A stretch of DNA of 64,000 bases from Agrypnia vestita. Its lineage: Eukaryota; Arthropoda; Insecta; Trichoptera; Phryganeidae. The translations under genes and the position numbers were made by a program. A model generated the notes under the pieces. It saw only the letters and a program-made list of their open reading frames with translations, had not been told where the DNA came from and did no database searches. Of this stretch, positions 45,701 through 55,100 are shown piece after piece. How positions within the stretch are numbered: position 1 is the first letter of the stretch; every line of letters starts with the position of its first letter. The DNA is taken from positions 124,001 to 188,000 of the forward strand of contig JADDOH010002005.1 in NCBI GenBank assembly GCA_016648135.1, read 5' to 3'.

Positions 45701-45802
45701 AGTTTCATTTCTTTTGTAGAAGTGTTCATCTGCATCTTGAAGCCAATTCTGAGAATGTTCTCCGCCATGAAGAGAAATTCTGTTTTAGATTTTTCCAATT
45801 GA
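36722..45802 (+). CDS. Pickpocket-type DEG/ENaC sodium channel, copy B (nine exons)
   Basis: Exons: 36722-36951, 38426-38626, 39160-39438, 39998-40142, 41171-41359, 42248-42338, 42478-42628, 43125-43237, 45663-45802. Exons 2-9 have exactly the lengths and phases of copy A. The product is 512 residues. The start is the first ATG after an in-frame stop at 36692. Landmarks: FCENTTIHG 55-63 with the gating His-Gly; first helix about 79-95; Cys-rich domain with RGCRYPSED, CQIDCRSRMSIVFCGCRP and CQCVPQCTEIN; second helix with selectivity motif G-V-S at 478-480; short cytoplasmic tail ending LDFSN. Trimeric plasma-membrane Na+ channel by family. Protein identity with copy A is high (exon 5 differs at 5 of 63 residues). 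Differences cluster in the finger-like extracellular exons 3-4, the exon 7/8 border (TKPW vs TNLW) and the C-terminal tail. Intron 5 carries a Penelope-like fragment, intron 2 a perfect palindrome and intron 4 a SINE, none shared with A. Confidence 0.94.
37290..37480 (-). pseudogene. LINE tail fragment in intron 1 of copy B
   Basis: Minus strand reads YNTDIDYFSPLPRMLNQYNE then, with frame changes, FKREIISLLTENN, resembling the last LxxxxN.LP...FKxxIxxxL segment of jockey/CR1-type LINEs. Short and decayed. Confidence 0.4.
37527..37570. repeat. Perfect hairpin, 20-bp arms, 4-base loop
   Basis: GAATATCACAATACACAAAC, loop CCAT, then its exact reverse complement. It lies in intron 1 of copy B and is absent from copy A. 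Confidence 0.95.
38866..39056. repeat. Perfect palindrome, 90-bp arms, 11-base loop
   Basis: Left arm 38866-38955 and right arm 38967-39056 are exact reverse complements, read base by base. The loop is ACATCAGCCCT. Each arm is a copy of the CTGATGA-core family (GATGATGGACCCTGCAATGG, then GATCCGAAAC, then GGCAGAATATCCCAGAAAAC). It lies in intron 2 of copy B. Zero divergence means the inversion-duplication is very recent or kept identical by conversion. Confidence 0.95.
40203..40345 (-). mobile_element. tRNA-derived SINE, copy 2
   Basis: Read on the minus strand, a B box GGTTCGAACC is followed by CCAGCAAGTTAGTCCTATTT, TCATAGCACAAGCATTTAGC and AATATTGATGTGACA. It lies in intron 4 of copy B. Confidence 0.75.
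41685..42077 (+). CDS. C-terminal part of Penelope-like protein (GIY-YIG endonuclease end)
   Basis: An uninterrupted frame of 130 codons without its own ATG: FYTGKTARNINTRVIENKR, then GYSEFAIHLIEKNHAFDQ, then VDVLHRNDIGIRLNNLEALE and IKKSLKTNKKYL. This matches the Y-x-G-x-T-x-R-x-x-x-x-R...E segment, the F-A-x-H-x...N-H motif and the final LxxLEALEI phrase of Penelope-like endonucleases. The catalytic GIY and YIG strands and the whole reverse transcriptase are missing through 5' truncation. The intact frame suggests a young insertion. Confidence 0.85.
   Translation, partial: FYTGKTARNINTRVIENKRCLNSVGYSEFAIHLIEKNHAFDQSSGVDVLHRNDIGIRLNNLEALEIKKSLKTNKKYLPNKQLDLSHSPILDIFSFQLTTPTLFHPTPTKVNVLSLSSLNAFLIACNSVFV
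42084..42112 (+). ncRNA. Hammerhead-like core in Penelope-like terminal repeat
   Basis: CTGATGA, then AG, stem ACTCA/TGAGT with loop GCTG, one base, then GAAAC, followed within 30 bases by AATAAAGTGGTG. It has the same order as the motif at 20791-20818 but an unrelated stem sequence, so the architecture is conserved while the helix is not. Hammerheads are established in terminal repeats of this class. Helices I and III are not convincingly closed here. Confidence 0.45.
43252..43345 (+). repeat. Single terminus of the pogo-like element family
   Basis: TACAGTAGAACCTCATTAAT then TTGAAATTCAAGG matches the right terminus at 61365 read in reverse. No second end was found. It directly follows exon 8 of copy B and is missing in copy A. 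Confidence 0.6.
43490..43750 (+). pseudogene. LINE tail in intron 8 of channel copy B
   Basis: Reads GRPRKSWHDQMKK followed by a stop and further LINE-like text. Counterpart of 28985-29300 in copy A. Confidence 0.6.
43870..44890. other. Intron 8 interval, probable DNA-transposon debris
   Basis: Both sides carry phrases of the type GTTAAC, CGTTGA, AATTCAAC, ACTAGT (43880-43980 and 44790-44890) that are loosely inverted. The middle is AT-rich. I cannot define ends. Confidence 0.3.
44891..45370 (+). pseudogene. Unidentified open frame split by a foldback insertion
   Basis: The first piece reads RKERSSFVDDKYIDDPSL, FGFDTRFPRMYNDEVKTH and LNDFLKPGCDV (to about 45050). After the insertion it resumes as GYDVFHYSNRHDDGIKEEVI, LEKINKYKIPHSAILTETLV and ends NDRRVSELLS. 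The two pieces overlap at a repeated target (AGGGTGTGATGT / AGGGTATGATGT) around the insert 45051-45195. Residue composition is strongly protein-like. I do not recognise it. A retrocopied host gene fragment or part of a larger mobile or viral element are possibilities. It lies in intron 8 of channel copy B. Confidence 0.45.
45089..45194. repeat. Inverted repeat, 32-bp perfect arms, 42-base loop
   Basis: The arm 45089-45120 (ATAACAGAATGTTAGTTAAC and on) is exactly complementary to 45163-45194. Seven more bases pair with two mismatches inside. It interrupts the open frame described above. Confidence 0.93.
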
Positions 45803-45822
45803 AACACACATTGCACTTGATC

Positions 45823-46329
45823 CAAGGTTCGAAAAAATATGATTTTTATACAAAAAAATTAAAAAATCGGATTTTATGATATATATAAAAAATTGCGTTT
45901 ATATCCAAACTTTCTTTCTCATTTTTTGCACACGTCCATTGATACAAACTCGAAATAATTAGGAAAATTTTTTTCTTCTTTTATACGTGAATTATTATTT
46001 ATTCAATAAATTAATTGCATACTGAAAAAAGCTAATATATAATTATATATGTTATTAAAGTTGCTCTTTCTAATGTAGTGTAACGGTAATAAAAAACGGA
46101 TTATATTAAACAAATTAAACTAAAAAACAACCGTAGCCCTTTTTAAATACAACTAGCGCCATCTAGTAACGAAAGCAGATATCAAAACAAATAAACTGTA
46201 GCACTTTTTAAAATACAGCTAGCGCCATCTAGTAACGACCGCAGTAAGTTTTTTTTGGATATATTTCAAAAATAAAAATCAAGTCATAAATATTGTGATA
46301 TATCTGCACGTATATATCCTCGAACCCTG
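45823..46329. mobile_element. 507-bp hAT-type MITE with 8-bp target duplication
   Basis: Ends CAAGGTTCGA and, reversed from the right, CAGGGTTCGA. ACTTGATC stands on both sides (45815-45822, 46330-46337). The 8-bp duplication and CAGGG-type ends indicate hAT. Internally a roughly 70-bp unit with CTAGCGCCATCTAGTAACGA occurs twice. It lies just after the stop of copy B, in the transcribed 3' region. Copy A retains the uninterrupted site (ACTTTATCACTAATTAAATA at 29511-29530). Confidence 0.92.
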
Positions 46330-46485
46330 ACTTGATCACTAATTAACTATAATTTATATAGCGTCACTTTTGCAAGAATTTTACCTCTAGCACAAGTATT
46401 TACTCCTACACCAGTTAATTTAAAATATAAAATTGTCATGAACTTAATGAGATGAAATTTGTGAAAGTTTTTAGTACTTTTTAAA

Positions 46486-46491
46486 AATAAA
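46486..46491 (+). promoter_or_regulatory. Polyadenylation signal of channel copy B
   Basis: AATAAA in the same context as copy A, but pushed about 500 bases further from the stop by the hAT MITE, lengthening the 3' UTR if it is used. Confidence 0.5.
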
Positions 46492-47091
46492 ACTAATGCA
46501 CTATTCCTAAATATGGAGGAAAAGATTTCCTTCCTTTTCGGATCGACCATAGCTGATGCCTTTTCACCGAGCTGAATCTTCTGGCAATAGCTGATCAGAC
46601 CTACGGCTGAAGTAAATGCCGCTCTGAGAGTTTGATGTTTACCATTACAGCTGTCAAGGATGAGAAAATGCAGAAATGCCAAGTTTTGCATTGTACATGT
46701 ATTTTCTAGATTGTAGATGTTCTTAAATTTTACTTTTCTTTGTATAACATAAATAAAGACTTTTTCGCATGGGACATTGAAGGTTTTGCGCGACCGACTC
46801 GCCTGGTCTTGGTTCTTGTGTTGCTGGGACGACAGGCCGGGCGGAGAGGACGCTTTAGCATAAAATAATGCCAACCAGGCGGCGAACGTGTTGGGCTGAC
46901 ATGGACGCTTTGGCGCATAAAACAGCCCAGGGTATGTGGTGGGTCATCTTCAATGTACATCAGTCGACACAATTAAAAATTTTCTTGCACTTATCGAGTA
47001 GTATTTTATTAATTGAAATTTCTGAATATAAGATTGTTGTCTGTTCACCTAAAGCGCAAGTAGGCCAGCATATCACAGTAAAATCAAATAT

Positions 47092-47143
47092 CTATTTTAA
47101 TGAAATATTAAAGATTTAAATCTTTAATATTTCATTAAAATAG
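47092..47143. repeat. Perfect 52-bp palindrome without loop
   Basis: CTATTTTAATGAAATATTAA continues to the centre AAATTT-like dyad and returns exactly. Even length with no spacer. AT-rich. Confidence 0.95.
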
Positions 47144-47186
47144 TAGATTGTATGTTTATAGAAAGCTTGAGATAATTTTTTTCTTA

Positions 47187-47382
47187 AATAGAGATGCGTA
47201 CATGGAATGCATGTCACATCAATATTCTAACAATTCTCAAAATAAGCTTGTACAATGAAATATATGCTTGTGCTATGAAAATAGGACTAACTTGCTGGTG
47301 TCCTGGAATGGGGCTTGAACCACCGACCATCAGATCACTAGGTGAGGGTCACGACTACTACACCAACAAGCTACTCATAGAA
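47187..47382 (-). mobile_element. tRNA-derived SINE, copy 3 (most complete)
   Basis: On the minus strand: A box TTGGTGTAGTAGTCGTG, then ACCTAGTGATCTGATGG, B box GGTTCAAGCCC, then CCATTCCAGGACACCAGCAA, GTTAGTCCTATTTTCATAGC and an AT-rich tail containing AATATTGATGTGACATGC. The A and B box spacing fits a tRNA-type polymerase III promoter. Confidence 0.85.
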
Positions 47383-48430
47383 TGTGCATTTAGATATATG
47401 TATCCCAAGTGTATTAGTCATACCTATCACATGTACTGTACCTACTGGAAGAGCACTGTCTGCTATAATACAGTAAAATACTAGTGTAGCAGGCAGGGCG
47501 TCAAATTAATGTAGTGTTTACTTTGCTGCCAAGACCCTCAGCAACAATGAGACATGGTTATATAATTTTGTAAACACTATAAAAAGTTGTCACCTATGAA
47601 TGTGAAATAAATCTATCTATCACATAATGTTAATTATATATTGCAAAATAAAAATACTTAAATTTATGAAAAATCTATTTATTTTATCAATACTTTAAAA
47701 TTAACTATGTCAAATAACCAGTTGTGTACGTATTATAAAAAACACAGAAATATTCAAGGGGCACGATGATAAGAATCCATTTTATTGAATGTAACATCAT
47801 TTTTCTTTATTGGAAAATTGAAAAATTGAATGTCTGGTACGACCCGCTATCACATGACGCGGACGGAGTTGGTCCGTTTGTTACAAATATTTTTTCAACC
47901 ATCAATTTCACCAATTTTGAGAGAATATTTAGAAGGATTTCATTAGAAACAAATTGACTAGTATTTATATTGAAACGAATGGACCTTGAGGCAATAACGG
48001 AGATAAATATACCACACATATAATATACACTTTTAGTTTTTTTCTAACAATTAATAACAAGATTGAGAAGGATAAACTTCTTGATTCATTTACCACTAAA
48101 TCGATCGCTCGATTATGTACTTCAAAAATTAATCATACTATCAATTTAAAATTGTGTGGCATTTTTAAACCAAAATAATAAAATAAACTAGGTCTCAATG
48201 GCTGTCTTTCCCCGTGATTTTAAAACAAAAATCTATTTTAATAATCTACTTCAAACATTTCTTATTCATCTTTATTACTATCCCCTCGGATTTATCATTG
48301 ACTACCTATGACATCAAACTATGACTTTTAATTGTATTAACCCTACATTTCAGCACAATTCGTCACCGAGACTCACAAACTTTAGTTTTTCCATTTAAAA
48401 TGTTCTTAGGTTTTCACAGTGGTTTATCTT

Positions 48431-48617
48431 CTGGTTCGAATTTTCTGGGATATTCTGCCGTGTTTCAATGACCTTTCTGGCCGACGTTTAAAATCCCATT
48501 GCAGGGTTCATCATCAGGGCAGATGGGTTGCGAGCACACATCAGCCCTGATGATGGACCCTGAAGCGTCGGCCAGAAAGGTCGTAAAAACACGGCAGAAT
48601 ATCCCAGAAAATTCAGA
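48431..48617. repeat. CTGATGA-core repeat, imperfect inverted pair
   Basis: Two copies in opposite orientation around a roughly 30-base centre (AGATGGGTTGCGAGCACACA). The right copy lacks about 20 bases including the GAAAC segment; the left copy has GTTTAAAA at that place. Both ends carry GGCAGAATATCCCAGAAAAT. Confidence 0.85.
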
Positions 48618-49124
48618 TAAAATTCATTCATTTAACAATATGTTAAAACAAATTTGAAATAAATATTCATTTAGATAATGTCTCTTTGATTATGGCTGAT
48701 GATCTTTTTTTGTCGGTATTGTAAATTGAAATAAAGCCCATTGTTAAAGTGATGAGGAGTCGCAACATTAGCGATCTGTCTACGGAGATGGCCAGGTCAG
48801 CCCGAAAGTGAAATTTACAACAGAACTGTCTGATTCTTTTCTTACTGTAAATACAAGTCGGACAAGAATCGGCTTGAATCAATTTAGAATGCCAACTGCG
48901 CTTCGTCTCCGCGTCCAGTAAAACAAACATACTATGAATCCAGCTCGTTACAACGCCGGGAGGATTGGTACTCGGACTTCGGAGTGTGCCTCTACCCTCT
49001 CTTACAAACACTCGCAATACTATAATTGTATATTGACGCATAAATTTACACTTAAACTTTGTTTCGCTTCGGTCCCGAACCGTCGGGAGGATGGTGGGTC
49101 AGTCAACCTTACTACGATCGTTCT

Positions 49125-52100
49125 TCATTTATTTGACCGTCGGGATGGCTCGGTGGCGGTCGGAGGCGGCGGGGGTCCCCGCTTCTCCAGCTCCTCGAGG
49201 TACGCCACCAAAGTCTGCGTCCTCTCCTCGGCCAGGTGGTCCAGGATTATATATCTGAAAAATAATATTCAAAGTAATCAACAAGCTATAAATAAAATAT
49301 TATTCTAATTAAATTTAAATATAAAAAGGTCATCATCTAGTTCAGCTACCAAACTAATCGATAAATTGGCCTGGCTCTCTAGATTACCTGGCATCCTGAC
49401 TGAGCAGCGTCTCCAGCTCGGCGAGGTGGGCGGGGTTCTCCTTGGTAGCCGGCAGAGAGCGGTGCGTGAGCGCCCTTGTCTCCTGGAAGAGAGCGCGCAA
49501 CTGCACCTTGGCGGCGCCCGTCTTATCCTTAATGTAGTCGCGGAATTCACGCTCACACTGCGTAAGAGAATACAATCATTAGCCGTACAATAACAGATCG
49601 CAATGTATGTTGTAAAGCTGATTCACGCCGAGTACCTATCTGTCTCTGAAAGCGGGGAGCCTTTTTTATTACGTTAATGCAAACAAACGGCGCGGGCTGT
49701 CGCCTGCAACGTAAACATAGGAGAACAAAGGGTTCGAGCTACGGACACGGTGACACCACACCAGTCAGGCCTCTGCCGTGACATCGGGCAGACCTCCGCG
49801 CGTCATCTATTATTTTTTCATCATTTACTTGTACATCTTCACTTGCTCCCAGGGCATATTTACTGGAAGAAATAAACACTAACAACAAATCGCTCTTTCA
49901 TTCCAACGACCAGCCAACCTTCCCCAAAGTTGTAATCATCAATATTTAAAGCTTAAAAACAAGTGACAACAAGAGCAAAGAGTTTGATTCTATAATTTTG
50001 ATTGCATCATCGATAATGTAAAAGAGAAAAATCGGACGGACATTACCAATTGCATTTAATGACAACAACCACCAATTGATTACTAAGAAACAGAGAACCG
50101 AATGTAGGGTTTAACACTCACCCGGTCCGATGAGCTGGAGAACTTGGTATACCGCGGGTCCTCCTTGACCAGCTTCCGCACGTCTCTCCAGTTGCTGGTG
50201 AGTGACACCTTGCTCGGGCCAAGTTCGTCCAGCATCTCGCGGAACTTGTCTCGCCGCTTGGCGCCCAGTGAGCCCGTGTGCGATGTAAACAGACGCTCCT
50301 GCAATCGAGGGTTTGGGTTAATGGATTCATTAAACTATTGTACGGCTCCTGTTATCCTCCATTCTGCATGGAAACAACTTTCTTTTCAATACACAAAATA
50401 AATATTTATTATAGGAACAGGAAGCGTCCGTGAAAGACCTAGCATGGTTAGGTAGTTATTACAAAAATTTTAAAACTGATGTCACACCGGAATATAACAA
50501 ATAAAAAACAAATTTATAAACTACAGTCGAACTCGGTTATAACGAGCTCGGATATGAGGAGATCCCGGCTATAATGAGAAAAACTGTGAATTCATTTTGA
50601 TTTGCGCATATTCCCATACAATCGGTCTCGGCTATAAGGAACGAGATTCCCGGATATACGGAACAAATTTTAGAAACGCAAACATATTCGCTTGGGTTAC
50701 AGAAAAAAAGACAAATACGTACTCATAACAACGAAATTTTTCACTTTACTTTTAAAGCGGCTCGCATTTAGGGTTCATTTTAGGATGTACGCAAACTTGT
50801 GTCCAAAAATCCCACGTACGCAGGCAAGCAATAGTTTACTGAAGGTCGAGAATACTGGTCATATAACTCCGATTATTGGGGGTTTCCAAAATGTTTATGG
50901 TGACAGTTTATTTTATGCAGTTTACTATATTAGCATTTAAAAGCCTAATCAGTTAAACACGAATTGTTCTATCGGAAACATGTTCACTAACAAACGAAAG
51001 TGTCTCTAGGTTCGCGAAAAGTCGAAATTATTGGCGTCAAAGTCTGTAAAAAGTTTTCACAATCGTCTTCTACAGTTTCATCGCTCTGGAAAGATAAGGA
51101 TGTTTATTTTGCTTCTCTTGAAAATAACATCACACAATCAAAAAAAAATTGTGAAAAAAGTGAATCCCGGATATAAGGAGTCCCAGCTATAAGGAGCAAA
51201 TTTAGTTAGTCCCGTTGCGTTCGTTATGACCGAGTTCGACTGCAGTAGAGCCAGGGTATGAACATAGCACAAACCTTGTCTTCTTTGGAGAGCAGATCGG
51301 CCAATGGCCAGCGGTGGTCCTTCTTGAGCTGCTTTTTAGCTTCGCGCCAACTTAGCTCCGGATTGCGTACCAAGTCTGCCAGCAGGGCATTGAAGTGCTG
51401 ACGAACCACAAAAAGGAGGATTTTGTAATTGGGTTAGATCAGTTGGGATTGAATATCGATGGAGGGGTCACATAATCGTATTACGCCAGATCTGGAGAAA
51501 TTTAATTAATGCCTTGGCCTAGCAACTCAAAAATGAAAAATTTCTCGACAACATTGGGCATTTGAGTATTGTATTTTGTTCGCAACTGTGTAAATCATAC
51601 CTGGATGGCTTCGTCTCTTTTGTGGAATTCGCGCTCCTTATCCCGGTCACGCAGGGAGGTGGCCAGGGCTCGCTGCACCTCGCGCTCCCTCTCCTTGATG
51701 GATGCCTCGGCCCTCGCTGCTTTTTCCTTGGCGGCCTTTTCTTTGGCTACCTCGTCCTCTTCGGCTGATTCCCCACCGTGCTCTTCGGGCTGGAAGCGAC
51801 GAAGGAATTAGATGGATAATTTTCAAGTTAAAAATTGCTTAAATATGATATTAGGTACTACTATAAGTTGACTATGTGTTGACCAGATTATTGTTGATTT
51901 GTTTGTTTAACAGATATATAAGTATTCCAAGACATTATTCGTGTCTTGCGGGTGTGTGTGGTGAATCAGTCATCTATATTTTATTAAATGCGCGACAATC
52001 TCACTACTTAATAAAAAACGCACCTTTTATGATGGTTAAGGTTTAATTAATGAGATCATTTAAAAAGTCAACTCAGAGCAAATTTTTGCAAACAAGGCTG

Positions 52101-55100
52101 TGAATACATATATTTATTTCGTGTTAGTTAGAATTTTAGAATACACTTATTCATCTGAAAAATATTGGGTTGAGGCAAAAGTTTACATTTTTTATAACAT
52201 TTACAAAAAAAATCAATTCTCCAATCTGACAAATAACATTTGTTTCCAAACTATTCTACTGTATAAAGGAAGCTTTTTTTCCACTTTATATTCAGTTTTG
52301 GTCCAGCCAGCGAACAGTAAAGAGCCCTTTTTTCGCTTCTGTTACTTTACGAATATCGTAGAAATGATATCGCGATTGTGGCAGCCAAAAGCCTTTGCGA
52401 TGTGTACGGAGAAGATGCCAATAAAGGTCGACTGATATAGAAGTGCTTTTCGAAATTCCCGTCTGAGGATTTTTCATTGACACACAAACCAAGAACAGAG
52501 GCGAATTTTACTTATTTTACCTGTTTATGGGTTTTTAAAGCTTATTATTGGTTATATCTCAAGTTTTTGAAGGAATGAACGAGTTCTATTTGTCAAGTAA
52601 CCTCATTTGCCACAAAAACAAGACAAAAAATCATTCCAAATGTCGTCTTCGAACCGCGCATTAATTGTGTTATTTATCAGTTAAAAAAATGTTTTTTCAA
52701 ATAAAAATATATTATAATATTTTTATATTCTTTGATATATTTAGAATGAAAATGTTGAAATACAATATCTTTAGTATTATTGCTTCTATTGTTTTATTCG
52801 ATAAACATGTGCACACATTTCTGATAGTAAATTTCGTTACTTATTTTCATAATTAATGAATAAGTAATTATTGAAGTCTGTATATTGAGAAACCGGAATC
52901 TGCAACTTCTAAGTAATTATTGTTGATTTTTACAAGAATATAACCATCACAAAAAAGTGTCTAAAAAACCAGAAATCATGTGTGAAATTGCGCAGCAGAC
53001 AGCGCACATTCCGTGTTACGTATTGGCAGAATACGACCGGTTAATGAATCTCGTTTCAAAATATGTTTATTGGAATGCTGGACAAAAGTGCAATTTTTTT
53101 TGCATTGATTGGTGGCAGGGGATGAAAAATGGGTCGCTAACAATAATGTGATGAGAAAAAGACATTGGGCTAAGCCCGGGAAAGGCACACTGCCCACTTG
53201 GGAACCTGAAATACATTAAATAAAAGTATTGCTTTGTGTTTGGTGGGATTGCGCGGGTATTCATTATTACAAGCTTCTATACCGTGACCAAATAATTACA
53301 GCTGAACGGTGAACATTTGACAAAACTAAACACTGCACTTAAAAAGGGTAGAGCTCATTTGACGAATAGATGTAGTTTTTCACCAGGACCCCATACGGCA
53401 ATGATGACCCAATATAAGCTCAAGGAATAGAATTGGGGTGTTATTAAGCACCCACCTTATTCTTTAGATCTTGCTTCTTCCAACTATCACTTATTCGGGT
53501 CACTGTAATTTTTTTAAATAATAAGAAAATTATTATTATTATTATTGATATTGAGCAGGAAGATTAAGCTGATAGGCCCATATCCACTGTCTCTCATTTG
53601 AATATCCAGCCTATTCTTAAGCTGGTTGACACTGGCTGCAGACACAACGCTCTCAGGCAAACTGTTCCACATATTGACCACTCTATAGCTTAATGCATGC
53701 TTTCTTGGGTTACCGAGACTTGTTCAACTTCAGGTGATGTCCTCGAAGGCCCACATTAGTGTTTAATGTAAACATATCTGTCATATTAGGAATATTGTAG
53801 TCGCCCGACAGAATCTTGAATGTCTCGATGAGGTCACCTCTTGCTCGTCGCTCCTGAAGAGTGGGCAGTTTCAAGACTCTCAGCCTTTCCGCATATTCCA
53901 GGTTTTTAAAACCCAAGGGCAATTTTGTGGCTCTTCTCTGAACATTTTCCAGTAGAACTATGTCTTTAGCAAAATATGGATTCCAGATCTGAGAGGCATA
54001 TTCGAGGAGAGGCCTCACATATGTCTTATAAATAGTTTATAAATGTATACAATACAATATGTGTAAAAATGTATACAATAAGGCAAGTAAAAATATTCTT
54101 AAGCTCATTTTTTTACACCAGAAAGAAAGTTTACTTTAATGTAATAAATAAGCTTGTAGAAAGATGGTAGACAGACACAACAACTGATGAAAATAACAGT
54201 ACTGAAATATATAAAAATTTAAAAGTAACAAAAAAATTTTTTTTTTCATTTCTCATAAAAAAAATGTCAAAACTTTTGCTTCGACCCAATAAGTCACGAA
54301 TCCTTGAAATAAAAAGGTTAAAGAGATAATAAATGAGTATATAACAATTACCTCGCTGCCCTCCCTGGCGCTCTCCTTGCGCTCCCGGCCCTTGCTGGAC
54401 TTGCGGGCGCTGTCCTTCTCCTCCTTGTCCCTGTCCTTGTCCTTCTTGTCTTTCTTGCCTCCCTTGCTCTCGCGCTCTGTGGACCAAGCAAACAACTTGG
54501 CAATCACTTCTTTGATGATATTCCATAAATACTCTTCTATTGCTTGCCCAACGTAACTTGGCGTGCGGCGACTTTAGAACTAAAACCCGCCCCGCCCGCA
54601 CCCGGCGGTAACCCCTCAACCTGTCATTCAGTTCAATCTCGTATTTGCTCGGGAGCTACGACATATTGATTTTATACTGAATTTTTATATCCAAAACAGT
54701 CCGGGATGGTGCAAGAACAATTGCCAATGAAGTATTAAAGTTTTGCGAAGCTGAAAAAGCAAATAATGGGCCGATATTACCGTTTGACAGATTAACAGAC
54801 AGAACGGCCGCCATTACTGTTTCTTTTCTTCAGTGTTGCCCAACCAAATTTCTATTAAAGGCTCTGACACTGGTCACCGGACATTCTGTACATTATGTAT
54901 TGTGCAATAAATTTACACCCTGACAACTTCTGTTACGCGACAGGGACGCCCTCCCTCGCACGCCAATTTATAGTGGTACGTCTATATAAGACCAGTTAGA
55001 AATACAACACAAACAAAATAGTGAAACAAATGTTGCCTTGCTATGTTTGTGTGGCTTTTAATAATCCAATTGTGAAAGTGAAAAATTTAATAATCTAATT

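Larger units (their letters stand above)
46492..48430. other. 3' flank of copy B
   Basis: Shares segments with the copy A flank up to about 48130. It holds a SINE and a perfect palindrome (listed separately). The GC-rich patch at 46770-46930 is open in short frames on both strands without domain features. Confidence 0.4.

Noticed and set aside
46347..46874. 175-codon minus-strand frame
   Set aside because: Overlaps the 3' flank conserved with copy A, where the frame is not kept open. Composition is AT-driven and no domain is visible.
48934..49308. 124-codon plus-strand frame
   Set aside because: Antisense of the last TCERG1 exon; the sense strand encodes the conserved C-terminus.
52292..52492. 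Minus-strand 66-codon frame as a host exon
   Set aside because: Lies inside the mariner boundaries (52165-54289) and has no matching splice phases with TCERG1 exons.
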